From: Chryseobacterium kimseyorum
GTDB lineage: Bacteria > Bacteroidota > Bacteroidia > Flavobacteriales > Weeksellaceae
Assembly: GCF_025971945.1 (NCBI RefSeq)
Contig: NZ_JAPDHW010000014.1
Span: 20,873 to 84,872, forward strand
Direction: 5' to 3'
Length of the DNA: 64,000 nt
Below, piece after piece: positions 1 through 8,578 of the stretch (position 1 is its first letter; every line of letters starts with the position of its first letter). The notes beneath the pieces are model-generated. The model saw nothing but the letters and a program-made list of their open reading frames with translations. It searched no databases and was not told where the DNA came from. Position numbers and translations under genes: made by a program.

Positions 1-525
1 ACCAATTCCTAAAAGTCCGGACATCGCACCGGCAAACATCATCATAAAAAATCCCGGAACTGTATTTCTCGCAGAGTAACTTTTCAGAACACCTTTATCC
101 GGAAAAGTTCCGTAGAGTTTTAATTTGTCTTCTAAAGTTCCTTTAATACGCGGTTCCTGATGGTCTGGTTTTCCTTTTAAATTTAAAACAACGGTAAGCA
201 GGAGAATGCTTGCGAAAATAATTCCAATGGTATTCGGATTCAGCATTCCTGAAACGAGGGCGCCGGCAATTGCTCCCGCAGTGGTGGCAATTTCCAGAAA
301 CATTCCTATTCTCATATTGGTAAAGCCTTCTTTCACAAAAGCGACTGCTGCTCCGGAAGAAGTTCCGATAACGGAAATCAGTGAAGCACCGATTGCGTAA
401 TGCATCGGAACGCCAAAACCCAGCGTTAGCAGAGGGATGATGATAACTCCTCCTCCCAAACCTGTAAGTGAACCTAAAAGACCTGCTGAGATAGCGCCAA
501 GAAAAAGAATAATGATCTCCGACAT
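1..525 (-). CDS. TauE/SafE-family membrane exporter, 3' end cut by window
   Basis: An open frame runs from an ATG at 525 to the window edge (175 codons), so the C-terminus lies outside. The protein is hydrophobic and begins with the glycine-rich segment GLLGSLTGLGGG of the TauE/SafE (DUF81) family; a second copy of the motif (GAMSGLLGIG) sits at the window edge, as expected for this internally duplicated family. Members are inner-membrane permeases thought to export sulfite, sulfonates or other organic anions; the substrate here cannot be read. It is transcribed away from the beta-barrel gene, and copy A of a 38-bp repeat begins 24 bp upstream of its start. Confidence 0.85.
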   Translation of the reverse strand, partial: MSEIIILFLGAISAGLLGSLTGLGGGVIIIPLLTLGFGVPMHYAIGASLISVIGTSSGAAVAFVKEGFTNMRIGMFLEIATTAGAIAGALVSGMLNPNTIGIIFASILLLTVVLNLKGKPDHQEPRIKGTLEDKLKLYGTFPDKGVLKSYSARNTVPGFFMMMFAGAMSGLLGIG

Positions 526-548
526 GCTACAAATATAAAACCTTTGAG

Positions 549-586
549 GTTTTCAGGCAAACATTCACTCAAGATTATTTTTTGTC
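549..586. repeat. 38-bp direct repeat, copy A
   Basis: Matches 1594-1631 in the same orientation with 35 of 38 bases identical (core GCAAACATTCACTCA, then GATTATTTTTTG). The two copies bracket a segment of about 1 kb that contains one gene. Just after copy A the sequence TCATCTTTG resembles a damaged TAnnTTTG box. Confidence 0.9.
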
Positions 587-695
587 ATCTTTGATGAAGC
601 GTGAAAGCTGGTATAAGCCGTTTTGGTTCTGTTTAAATTTAAATTTTAACGGTTTAAAAGAATGAATTTTTTGCAAATGAAATAAATAAAAATCC

Positions 696-1433
696 CTAAA
701 AAACATAATACGTAAGTCTTAAACTCGGGTAATAAATATTCCCCAAATATTTCAGCTGGTGTACATATTCTTTACCTTTATAACTCCATGTGTATTGAAA
801 ATCAGATTCTTTGGTTTGAATTTTTTGAAACGGTACATTCATCGATATTCCTAAGTCAAATTGATTTCTTAACCCAAAATTGAAACCAAATCCTATATTT
901 GTACTGATCGTATAGCTTTTCTCACCAATATTGCTGTTGTAAGAACCTTCATAGTAAATGGTTTCGGTAAAGGCATCCTGCGATTGGCCATTTCCCCTGT
1001 TGTAGCTCATTACATTGTTGTTATAATCGGCACCCACACTTCCTTCGACATAAATGAAGCTTTCCCTCCATGGAAATAATCTTCTGTATCCGACGTAAAT
1101 TGAAATGCAGTCATATTTCTGTCCAAAGATTTCCTTATTTGTAAATGGAATTTCCGACTCAATGAGGTTATACTCATATTCTATTTTCTTTCTTGTGATC
1201 AGAAGGTCCGCGAACAATTTATTTTTGTCGTCTAAATTTTTCACCAGTTTTCCTCCAAAATAAAATGAAAAAGGTTTGTTTGAACTGAACTGGATTTTGT
1301 CAGTGGATAGATTATTTTTAAAAATATTCATGCCTGAACCTACCGTAATTCCCAAAGAGTAATCAGATTGGGAATAGTATTTTTCCGACAAAAGGAGCAG
1401 TGCTATTGAAGCAGTTTTTAATAGAAGTTTCAT
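696..1433 (-). CDS. Outer-membrane beta-barrel protein, function unknown
   Basis: 245 residues. It starts with a signal peptide (MKLLLKTASIALLLLSEKYYSQ) and continues as alternating polar/aromatic strands typical of a small outer-membrane barrel, ending in the aromatic C-terminus LRLTYYVF recognised by the BAM machinery. No catalytic motif is visible and I do not recognise the family beyond an OmpA/OmpW-like barrel. The gene stands alone and is bracketed by 38-bp direct repeats at 549-586 and 1594-1631, which suggests it entered or was duplicated here as a unit. Being in the outer membrane is inferred from sequence pattern only. Confidence 0.75.
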   Translation of the reverse strand: MKLLLKTASIALLLLSEKYYSQSDYSLGITVGSGMNIFKNNLSTDKIQFSSNKPFSFYFGGKLVKNLDDKNKLFADLLITRKKIEYEYNLIESEIPFTNKEIFGQKYDCISIYVGYRRLFPWRESFIYVEGSVGADYNNNVMSYNRGNGQSQDAFTETIYYEGSYNSNIGEKSYTISTNIGFGFNFGLRNQFDLGISMNVPFQKIQTKESDFQYTWSYKGKEYVHQLKYLGNIYYPSLRLTYYVF

Positions 1434-1593
1434 GTGTTATTGAGAAGTTTTTCATCTAACGCAAAAAGTGTATTTAAATTTTAAAATGTAAATCTTTTCG
1501 TTTCCAAATCAAGTAAGCAACTGGACAAGATGAAAACAATCCTTTTTACAAAGATTTACGATTCTCAGATTTCATTATGGTAAAAGTACTGCC

Positions 1594-1631
1594 GTTTTCA
1601 TGCAAACATTCACTCAGGATTATTTTTTGCC
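1594..1631. repeat. 38-bp direct repeat, copy B
   Basis: Same orientation as 549-586 with three mismatches. Copy B ends two bases before a good TAnnTTTG box (1633-1640), so it forms the upstream part of the promoter of the DUF1543 gene. Confidence 0.9.
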
Positions 1632-1632
1632 G

Positions 1633-1640
1633 TATTTTTG
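1633..1640 (+). promoter_or_regulatory. Bacteroidota -7 box of the DUF1543 gene
   Basis: TATTTTTG fits TAnnTTTG and lies 18 bases before the start codon at 1659. No clear TTG -33 element is seen at the usual distance; that region is repeat copy B. Confidence 0.5.
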
Positions 1641-1658
1641 CAAAAGTAAAATTCAAAA

Positions 1659-2210
1659 ATGAAGTTATTTTATATCATTCTCGGAGCTACGCCCAAAGGT
1701 AGAAATATCGAACAGCACGATGTGTTTTTCGGAATTGCAGAAACTTTAAAAGATCTGGTACCCGCTATAAAGGATTTCTGGCCAGAAGCTAAGGGAAAGA
1801 TTCACATTGACGCGTATCAGGAAGTGAAGTTTGCTGATGGATACGAGATTTTGGTAGAGCCTAAAAACAGCTTTGAGAATGAGGAAAAACTTTTTTTCGT
1901 CAATATGGGAGGTTACAAGGCAGACCATTTCAAAGAGTTCCACGAGCAACATCTGATGGTGGGGAAAACGCTGGGTGAAGTCGTAAAAAAATCAAAAGCG
2001 ACAGAATTTTATCAGACCATGGGATTCAAAGGTGCCGGAAGTCACATCGATGAAAAATTCGGGGTTGATATTGATGATATTTTCAGTGTGAATGAAATTT
2101 TACCTGAAGAAATGAAGCAGAATTATTCTCTGAAAATCAGAAAATCAGAGGTTGAAGATCAGCAGAATTACACTTTTCTGGGTTACCTGATGCTTGATAA
2201 AATCAAGTAA
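1659..2210 (+). CDS. DUF1543 domain-containing protein
   Basis: 183 residues. The N-terminus MKLFYIILGATPKGRNIEQHDVFFG and the later HIDAYQEV..GYEI segment are the hallmarks of DUF1543, a soluble family of unknown function. In this protein the domain seems to occur in a first full and a second shorter half (LFFVNMGGYKADHFKEFHEQH onward). No signal peptide or membrane segment. It precedes purK on the same strand with a 93-base gap, but purK could have its own promoter in that AT-rich gap. Function is not known. Confidence 0.8.
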   Translation: MKLFYIILGATPKGRNIEQHDVFFGIAETLKDLVPAIKDFWPEAKGKIHIDAYQEVKFADGYEILVEPKNSFENEEKLFFVNMGGYKADHFKEFHEQHLMVGKTLGEVVKKSKATEFYQTMGFKGAGSHIDEKFGVDIDDIFSVNEILPEEMKQNYSLKIRKSEVEDQQNYTFLGYLMLDKIK

Positions 2211-2303
2211 AAGCTGAAAATAAGGAATTGATTTTGGCTTAGATTATTTTAAAACTTTAAGCAGTTTAATCAAATTAAATTTTAAAAAATAAATCAAATA
2301 AAA

Positions 2304-3413
2304 ATGAAAATAGGAATTTTAGGAGGCGGACAGCTCGGGAGAATGCTGATTCAGGAAGCGCTGAAGTATGATGATGAATTTTACACTTTAGATCCGGCTG
2401 CTGATGCACCTTGTCACAATATTTCATATTTTACTCAGGGAAGTTTCAATGATTACGAAACCGTTCTGGATTTTGGACGAGATAAAGATGTGGTAACGAT
2501 TGAAATCGAACACGTGAACGCAGACGCTTTGGCTGAACTTGAAAATCAAGGGGTGAAGGTAGTTCCGAATTCTGCTATTATTAAAACAATTCAACAGAAA
2601 ATTCTTCAGAAGAAATTTTATGAAGAAAATAATATTCCAAGTCCTGAATTTGAAATTATGGATGGAACGGAAGATGAAATTAAAATCGCACTGCCCTTCG
2701 TACAAAAGCTGAATACTGGCGGTTACGACGGAAAAGGTGTACAGGTCATCCGCACCAACGAAGACCTGAAAAATCTCTGGACTCAGGATTCTGTTCTGGA
2801 AAAACTGGTTGATATTGATAAGGAACTTTCTGTAATTGTAGCCAGAAACGAAAACGGAGAAACACAGACTTTCCCAGTAACAGAAATGGTTGCCGACCCG
2901 AAATTAAATTTGCTTGATTTTAATATCTGTCCGGTTTTCTTAAGTGAAGAAATTGAAAATCAAATAGATTCCATCACCGAGAAATTTTTAAATGCTGTAA
3001 ATTCACCGGGATTGTTTGCTATTGAATTGTTCTTAGACAAAGAAGGGAAAGTCTGGGTGAACGAAACTGCTCCGAGACTGCACAATTCCGGACATCAAAG
3101 TCAGGAGGGAAATGCCAATTCGCAGTTTGAGCAAATGTACCGTGTGGTGAAAAATTTACCGTTAGCCGACACCGACGCCATTATTTACAGCGGCATGCTG
3201 AATTTGGTCGGTGCAGAGGGCTTTTCAGGAAAAGTAATTTATGAAGGCATGGAAGAAGTCTTAAAACTTCCTGAAACTTACGTTCATCTTTACGGAAAAA
3301 CAGAAACCAAACCCGGCAGAAAAATGGGACACATCAATGTTTTAGCGGACTCAAGAGAAGAGCTGATGGAAAAATTAATAGAAGTGAAAGCGATGGTGAG
3401 AGTGATTGCTTAA
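2304..3413 (+). CDS. purK: 5-(carboxyamino)imidazole ribonucleotide synthase
   Basis: 369 residues, normal length for PurK. It catalyses ATP- and bicarbonate-dependent carboxylation of AIR to N5-CAIR in purine synthesis. The start MKIGILGGGQLGRML is the N-terminal Rossmann-like motif of the family; the ATP-grasp core follows, with QKLNTGGYDGKGVQV (nucleotide-binding loop), the metal-ligand part FAIELFLDKEGKVWVNETAPRLHNSGH and the C-terminal lobe. Its product is the substrate of PurE, encoded at 8610-9113 on the same strand. A strong hairpin terminator lies just downstream. Confidence 0.96.
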   Translation: MKIGILGGGQLGRMLIQEALKYDDEFYTLDPAADAPCHNISYFTQGSFNDYETVLDFGRDKDVVTIEIEHVNADALAELENQGVKVVPNSAIIKTIQQKILQKKFYEENNIPSPEFEIMDGTEDEIKIALPFVQKLNTGGYDGKGVQVIRTNEDLKNLWTQDSVLEKLVDIDKELSVIVARNENGETQTFPVTEMVADPKLNLLDFNICPVFLSEEIENQIDSITEKFLNAVNSPGLFAIELFLDKEGKVWVNETAPRLHNSGHQSQEGNANSQFEQMYRVVKNLPLADTDAIIYSGMLNLVGAEGFSGKVIYEGMEEVLKLPETYVHLYGKTETKPGRKMGHINVLADSREELMEKLIEVKAMVRVIA

Positions 3414-3437
3414 GATTTTTTTTAAAAATATAATGAG

Positions 3438-3468
3438 AAAGACTGCTTTTGGGCAGTCTTTTTTTTTT
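3438..3468 (+). terminator. Rho-independent terminator of purK
   Basis: Nine-base stem AAAGACTGC / GCAGTCTTT with a short TTTTGG loop, followed by a run of T. It separates purK from the convergent gene ending at 3470. Confidence 0.88.
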
Positions 3469-3469
3469 A

Positions 3470-3826
3470 TTATTGAAAAATTTTAGGAAAATCAACTGTC
3501 CATTTTTTCTCCTGTGAATTCCAAAGTAAATACGGGCCATCGAAACCATCGATGTAAACGAGCTCATAATTTCCATCTACATCTGCGGTGTAGGTGGGCT
3601 TTGCAGATTCATCTTTTTTAAATCCTAATTTTTCTAAAGTCTGCCAATCATTGGTTTCAGGAAGCTTTCCATTGATTTTTTTGTAATTTTCAATTTTTTC
3701 AATTAATTCAGTTCCAAATTTAATGTCCGATTTTCTGGTGACTTCAATTGGGAGATTCCAGTAAACCACTATTGATAAGATAATGAGAATGACGACTGAG
3801 ATGGAGATGAGGAGTGTTTTTTTCAT
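3470..3826 (-). CDS. Membrane-anchored pilin-like small protein, unknown function
   Basis: 118 residues. One N-terminal membrane helix (about residues 5-24) is followed by a soluble domain of about 90 residues. The layout, an amphipathic helix with YKKINGKLPETNDWQTLEKLGF and then a short beta part (YELVYIDGFDGPYLLWNSQEKKW), is reminiscent of the C-terminal part of type II pseudopilins, but the pilin cleavage motif is absent, so this is only a resemblance. It is the last gene of a minus-strand run that starts at 7368. Confidence 0.6.
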   Translation of the reverse strand: MKKTLLISISVVILIILSIVVYWNLPIEVTRKSDIKFGTELIEKIENYKKINGKLPETNDWQTLEKLGFKKDESAKPTYTADVDGNYELVYIDGFDGPYLLWNSQEKKWTVDFPKIFQ

Positions 3827-3853
3827 GAGCTGTGCTTTTTTTATTTTATGAAT

Positions 3854-4255
3854 TTAATATCTAATTTTCTCATCTTTATTGTGCTTTTTATCGAGTTCAT
3901 AGATGATTCTATCAGAAATTTTAAAATCAATATTGTTATTTATACAAACAGATTTTAGTGTTTCTAAATAATCTACATAAAGCTCAATCTGTCGCTCAAT
4001 ATTTGGGAAATAAATAGGCAAATTTTCCCCTTTAATAAATCTGTAAACTCTTTGATCAATGATTTGATAAATGTTTGGATTTTTAAACCTCAAAATTGTT
4101 GAAGCCATTGCTAACTGAATTCCTTTTATTGAAAGAAGTTTTGCTAAAATCACCTTCGTTATATCAATATTGATATTGGTGTCTTCTTTTTTTATTTGAT
4201 TTAAAAGATTGAATGATTCATTATCTAAAGAAGAATATCTATTGACTTTTTCCAC
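3854..4255 (-). CDS. Downstream fragment of the frameshifted HhH-like gene
   Basis: 133 codons if read from a GTG at 4255, directly after an in-frame stop at 4265-4267. It carries the recognisable part of the domain (GIQLAMASTILRF, IIDQRVYR). The lack of an ATG and the good continuation from the other frame argue that this is not the native start but the 3' piece of the gene described at 3854-4392. Confidence 0.5.
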   Translation of the reverse strand: MEKVNRYSSLDNESFNLLNQIKKEDTNINIDITKVILAKLLSIKGIQLAMASTILRFKNPNIYQIIDQRVYRFIKGENLPIYFPNIERQIELYVDYLETLKSVCINNNIDFKISDRIIYELDKKHNKDEKIRY

Positions 4256-4392
4256 AAAACAATTTCATTGATGATATTTTGATTAAAATCGCAATCAGTT
4301 TCACCTAATTTTTCTGTCAATGTTCGTTGAAAATTGTAATTTTCATTTTGTAAATCTTTTTCTGTTATCTCAATACTAAAAATTGTATTCAT
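3854..4392 (-). pseudogene. HhH-GPD DNA-glycosylase-like gene with a frameshift
   Basis: Two frames make one protein. Frame one starts at ATG 4392 and reads MNTIFSIEITEKDLQ... to NEIVLWKK, then runs into a stop at 4225-4227. The other frame continues as VNRYSSLDNESFNLL... to the stop at 3854. Adding one A to the five-A run near 4248-4252 joins them as EIVLWKKVNRY. The joined protein is about 180 residues. The segment KGIQLAMASTILRF then YQIIDQRVYRFI resembles the hairpin and catalytic-Asp region of HhH-GPD glycosylases. The start overlaps the preceding gene by 17 bases, pointing to translational coupling. Real decay and a sequencing error are both possible. Confidence 0.65.
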
Positions 4393-4666
4393 TAGTCAAG
4401 TCATTTTCGTTAAGATGATTTAAATTTATTAAAGCTTGAGTTTTCTTTTGTAAATACTCAATAATTTCAACCAAATGCTTTACGTTCGGGTCATCTACTG
4501 ATTTTAGAAGTTCCAGATTAAAAACAACTTCATCACTTGAATTAAAAGCTTCGTCTAATTTTCTTAATTCTCCAAACATACAAAGGTTTAGTGCGCTTGT
4601 AAATAGTATTTGTTCAGTTTTAATTAAATTTTGGACAGACACTATTAAATGAGTTTTATAATCCAT
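4376..4666 (-). CDS. Small helical hypothetical protein
   Basis: 96 residues, predicted mostly alpha-helical and soluble, with two long amphipathic stretches (residues 1-40 and 48-85). I do not recognise the family. It sits 5 bases after the antiporter stop and overlaps the start of the HhH-like gene by 17 bases, so the genes are likely co-transcribed and perhaps translationally coupled. The partner gene's glycosylase resemblance does not by itself give this protein a role. Confidence 0.6.
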   Translation of the reverse strand: MDYKTHLIVSVQNLIKTEQILFTSALNLCMFGELRKLDEAFNSSDEVVFNLELLKSVDDPNVKHLVEIIEYLQKKTQALINLNHLNENDLTNEYNF

Positions 4667-4671
4667 TTTTT

Positions 4672-6792
4672 TTATTTAAAAATCTTCTTAATCACATTTC
4701 CAATCTCGATGAAATCGTCATGATTTCCTACAGAACGCCTTTCGGTAATGTCCTGTTTAAATTCTGAATATGGGAAGATCAGTAAATAATTATTATCATG
4801 AAGTTTTCCATTTAAAAGCTCAGGAATCAGTCGCATTCTTGGGATGTAAGACTGCATTCCTCGTTTGGCCATAAAAATTATCAACCCTTCATCTTCTTTG
4901 ATTTGGGCTGCTGTTTCTTCGCCGTCTCTCCAAGTATTCATAATGATAAACTCAGCTTCGATGTTTGCTTTTTTAATGATTTTCTGTAAAATATCCAGAA
5001 TGTTTTCAGGAGCATAAAATACAATCGTGGCGCCCGAATTTCTCGCGATATTCCAAACACGGACTAGAGCATGGAAAAATCCTGCTTCTTTGTGTGCATT
5101 TTCAGGAATCATTACAGCATACTTTTTAATAGTTGAAAGCGGCTGTGCAGCGTGATACACGAAAACATTCACATCATCATTCTGCAGATATCCGTTGTAC
5201 AGATTATGCGCAAACGAAGTTGAGAAACCTTTTTCATCCTCCAACCCGATAATCAGATCAGTAATTTTCTGTTCTTTGATCACATTGTTGACGCCATTGA
5301 TGACGTCGTTGTCATATCTTTTTAAAGCCTGCAGTTTTACGTCCGCCGAAGCTGCAGTGTCGGTTGCCTGATGCAGAAGTTTTTCGGCATTTTTTACAGA
5401 AGATTCATTTTTATCTTCATTGATGACATTTAAAGCAAAAAAGTCTTCGGTATTGGAATGAGCTTTAATTAAAATCCCCAAATTCACCATTCTCTCAACG
5501 GTGTTGTCATAATTTAAAGCCAAAAGAATATTTTCCTCCTCGTGATTATTTCCTGAAACAGTATCTTCATTGTCACTTTCAGCAATTTTCTGAGCGCTCG
5601 ACATGGAGACGAAAGATGAAACGGTGCACGAGATTAAAATCAATAAAATACTTCCGTTCAGAACGTGCTCGTTCAATAATCTTACGGGTTCCCCGGTTTC
5701 ACTTTCAGAGAGAATAATGTTGTAACCGACCATCACCGCTGCCAAAGTTGCAGCTGCAGAGGCTGAACTTAATCCGAAAATAAGTTTACCTTCTTCTTTT
5801 GTAAGCTTAAATGTTTTTTGGGTGGCCACCGCAGAAACGTATTTCCCAACAATGGATGCGACCAGCATCACGGCTGCAACTTCCAACGTTTCCCAGCTTT
5901 TAAAAAATACTTTAAAATCAATCAGCATTCCTACGCTGATCAGGAAAAAAGGAATAAAAATCGCGTTTCCAACGAATTCCACGCGGTTCATCAGTGAAGA
6001 TGTGTGAGGAATCAGTCTGTTTAAAGCCAGACCTGCAAAGAATGCCCCAATAATCGCTTCTACACCAGCCAATTCAGCTAGTAACGCGGCCAGATAAATC
6101 ATTACCAATACGAAAATGTACTGTGAAATTTTGTCATCCACTTTCTTAAAAAACCACCTTCCGATAATCGGGAAAACCAGCAAAACGATCAGTGCAAAAA
6201 CTATAAATGAAACCGATAATTTCACCCAAAAAGCGGTTCCCACATCACCCTGCGACATTCCAACAATAATGGCTAATACCAAAAGGGCAAGAACGTCGGT
6301 AATCATTGTTCCGCCGACCGTAATGTTAACAGACAGGTTTTTTGCAATTCCTAATTTACTGACTAGAGGATAGGCGATCAGGGTATGAGAAGAAAATAAA
6401 CTGGCAAAAAGGATAGAGGTTAAGACAGAGAAATCTAAAATATAATATCCGCCCACAAATCCCAAAACAAAAGGCACAAGAAAGGTGTAAAGACCGAATG
6501 TGAGACTTTTCCATTTGTTTTTCTTAAAATCACCCATGTCGATCTCGAGTCCGGCGAGAAACATAATGTAGAGCAGGCCTGTTGTTCCCGTAACCACAAT
6601 GCTGCTGTCCCTTGCGAGAACATTAAAACCGTTCGGGCCAATGACGGCTCCGGCGATAATCAATCCTAAAAGATGGGGAACTTTAATTTTATTTAAAAGA
6701 AGCGGCGCTGCTAAAATAATGATCAGAACCAACAAAAATTTGAGAACAGGATCTTCAAATGGAAGACTGAGGTTGTGTATACTTAAAATCAT
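4672..6792 (-). CDS. CPA2-type cation:proton antiporter with C-terminal USP-like region
   Basis: 706 residues. The first about 390 residues hold some 12 membrane helices of the Na+/H+ exchanger (CPA2, KefB/NapA-like) fold, including HLLGLIIAGAVIGPNGF near the start and the conserved GVEAIIGAFFAGLALNR. The cytosolic C-terminal part (about 430-690) looks like one or two universal-stress-type domains (LLALNYDNTVERMVNLGILI, then a second such segment), not the TrkA-N domain of Kef proteins. Likely role: Na+ or K+ exchange for protons at the inner membrane. It follows a lipoprotein gene by only 6 bases. Confidence 0.88.
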   Translation of the reverse strand: MILSIHNLSLPFEDPVLKFLLVLIIILAAPLLLNKIKVPHLLGLIIAGAVIGPNGFNVLARDSSIVVTGTTGLLYIMFLAGLEIDMGDFKKNKWKSLTFGLYTFLVPFVLGFVGGYYILDFSVLTSILFASLFSSHTLIAYPLVSKLGIAKNLSVNITVGGTMITDVLALLVLAIIVGMSQGDVGTAFWVKLSVSFIVFALIVLLVFPIIGRWFFKKVDDKISQYIFVLVMIYLAALLAELAGVEAIIGAFFAGLALNRLIPHTSSLMNRVEFVGNAIFIPFFLISVGMLIDFKVFFKSWETLEVAAVMLVASIVGKYVSAVATQKTFKLTKEEGKLIFGLSSASAAATLAAVMVGYNIILSESETGEPVRLLNEHVLNGSILLILISCTVSSFVSMSSAQKIAESDNEDTVSGNNHEEENILLALNYDNTVERMVNLGILIKAHSNTEDFFALNVINEDKNESSVKNAEKLLHQATDTAASADVKLQALKRYDNDVINGVNNVIKEQKITDLIIGLEDEKGFSTSFAHNLYNGYLQNDDVNVFVYHAAQPLSTIKKYAVMIPENAHKEAGFFHALVRVWNIARNSGATIVFYAPENILDILQKIIKKANIEAEFIIMNTWRDGEETAAQIKEDEGLIIFMAKRGMQSYIPRMRLIPELLNGKLHDNNYLLIFPYSEFKQDITERRSVGNHDDFIEIGNVIKKIFK

Positions 6793-6798
6793 AGGTGT

Positions 6799-7368
6799 TT
6801 ATTTTGAAAGACGGGTCAATTCTACAGAAAACTTTGCTGTACATTTGTTGTCAACGCTTACGGTACGTGTTCCCCGAATTTTATTTGCTGAAATTTCGTT
6901 GAGCAGAATATTCATTTCCACGCTTTTTTCTGCAGTAGAATCTGTTTTGTAATTCAGTTTTACCTCATTATTTTCAAATTTCCCGGAATATAATCTGACC
7001 AGCTTATTGTTGTTCACAATTTTAGAAACCAGTTGGGTAGAGTCACTGTCAAATTCCCATGTATCAATTCTTTGGTCACCAATTACGTAATCGCTGCAGG
7101 AAGATTCTGTACAGATAACTTTGCCCGTCCAGGCTCCGTAAACTTCGGCCGGCCATTCTTTGAAGATTTCTACAGAGTCTTTTTTATTAAATAAACTGTC
7201 TCTCATTTTAATAAGAGATTGGTAATCAGATTCTTTTTTGGCGAATAATTTTTCTTTTTCCAGAAGGGCATTTTCGCGGTCAGTAAGCTGTTGACTTTTT
7301 TCTTTGTCATCGCAGCTTTGAAAAATTAAGAATAAAGCCAGAAGTATAATGAGAGATTTTTTTGTCAT
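6799..7368 (-). CDS. Lipoprotein of unknown function
   Basis: 189 residues. A type II signal peptide with lipobox FQSC (lipidated Cys19) is followed by DDKEK, acidic residues at +2/+3 that are common in Bacteroidota lipoproteins. Residues about 25-65 form a charged coiled coil (DRENALLEKEKLFAKKESDYQSL); the rest is a beta-rich domain including WPAEVYGAWTGKVICTESSCSDYVIGDQRIDTW, with a possible disulfide. It is the first gene of the antiporter run. Confidence 0.75.
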   Translation of the reverse strand: MTKKSLIILLALFLIFQSCDDKEKSQQLTDRENALLEKEKLFAKKESDYQSLIKMRDSLFNKKDSVEIFKEWPAEVYGAWTGKVICTESSCSDYVIGDQRIDTWEFDSDSTQLVSKIVNNNKLVRLYSGKFENNEVKLNYKTDSTAEKSVEMNILLNEISANKIRGTRTVSVDNKCTAKFSVELTRLSK

Positions 7369-7477
7369 AACGCACTAATTATTTTAAAAATATAGGCAAA
7401 AATTATGACAGCAAAAAATAAATAAAAGACTTTTAACTAAGAAATTTATTTCTTCGGTTTAATTTTTTAAGCATAAA

Positions 7478-8386
7478 TTATCCCTCAATCTTCTTTCTTT
7501 TAAAGAGTTCCGGATTATAATTAATGATAAAAACGCCCAAAATAATCAGTATAGCTGCAATGATAAATTTGGCCGAAATTTTTTCGTCTAAAATTAACCA
7601 ACTTAAGAAAATAGAAATAATGGTATTGATATAAGCCAAAATAGAAACTTGTACCGGAGAAATTTTAGTGAGTGCATAGTGGAACGCGAAAAATGCAGCT
7701 ACGGAACCGAAAACAGCCAGATAAAGCATTGCCGAAATACTTATTCCACTCCAGTTTTCAAAATTGTAATTTTCGGAAAATAGAAAAGCAAAAATAAGCT
7801 GAATAATTCCTGCAAACATAAACTGATAGAAAAGATTAAGCGTGATATTTTTGCTCTGAAGATTCAGTTTTTTAGTGAAAATTGTTCCCGATGCCCAGCC
7901 TAAAATTGCAATGAACAGGAAAATAATTCCCATCAGATAATCAGGATTCCCCAAATCTTTCAAACCATCCCAAAATATAAAAAGAATCCCGCTGAAACAG
8001 AGGATAATTCCTATCAAAGCCCTGAAGCTGAACTTTTGTAAACCAATCGCTACGCTACCAAGAAAAACGACGATGGGCGAACAGGCGCTCATTAAAGATG
8101 CCAAACTACTCGTGACAGATTCTTCCGCAACCGTGGTCATTCCGTTGGCGATAATGAGCATTAGCGTAGAAAATATTAATTGATACTTTAAATTATTCCA
8201 GCCGATCCATTTAAACTCCTTTCGGTACAGGAGAATCATTAACATAATAATTCCCGCCAAAAGCTGACGGATTCCTGCAACAAACCACGCCGGAATAGTT
8301 TCTACCGCCACACGAATGGATAGAAAAGTGGTTCCCCACACAATGGCTACAGTGAGAACGGCGAAAGTAAGTTTGTAATTTTTCAA
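7478..8386 (-). CDS. EamA/DMT-family transporter
   Basis: 302 residues with about ten membrane helices arranged as two EamA repeats; the first opens with VAIVWGTTFLSIRVAVETIP, a signature of the drug/metabolite transporter superfamily, and the second with AILGWASGTIFTKKL. Such inner-membrane permeases export amino acids or other metabolites; the substrate cannot be predicted. A second, distantly related EamA gene lies at 41733-42638. Confidence 0.88.
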   Translation of the reverse strand: MKNYKLTFAVLTVAIVWGTTFLSIRVAVETIPAWFVAGIRQLLAGIIMLMILLYRKEFKWIGWNNLKYQLIFSTLMLIIANGMTTVAEESVTSSLASLMSACSPIVVFLGSVAIGLQKFSFRALIGIILCFSGILFIFWDGLKDLGNPDYLMGIIFLFIAILGWASGTIFTKKLNLQSKNITLNLFYQFMFAGIIQLIFAFLFSENYNFENWSGISISAMLYLAVFGSVAAFFAFHYALTKISPVQVSILAYINTIISIFLSWLILDEKISAKFIIAAILIILGVFIINYNPELFKRKKIEG

Positions 8387-8437
8387 TGGAATAGGGGAAA
8401 TCGAATGGCAAAGATATTTATTTTGAACTGAAAAGAT

Positions 8438-8549
8438 GTCAATTCTGCTTCACAAGTGAATCAGTGAATTGTCAATTCGCTACGCTGTCAATTAATTTGT
8501 TAAGTTATAAAATGCACTATTGATTATTCACTTGCGAAGCAAAATTCAC
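8438..8549 (+). repeat. Promoter-proximal inverted-repeat element, copy 1 (purE)
   Basis: Arms at 8438-8461 and 8526-8549 are inverted copies with about three mismatches in 24 bases. The right arm contains ATTCACTTGCGAAGC. An inner part (GTGAATTGTCA...ATTCGCT..GCTGTCAATT, 8464-8493) is shared with the copy upstream of holB. The element ends 29 bases before the purE -7 box. Confidence 0.8.
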
Positions 8550-8578
8550 TTTTTATTTTCACCCTTTTTTAAAATCCT

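Noticed and set aside
4240..4256. Programmed ribosomal frameshift in the HhH-like gene
   Set aside because: The slippery string would need A AAA AAG in frame, but only five A are present and no stem-loop is obvious downstream; a plain indel is simpler.
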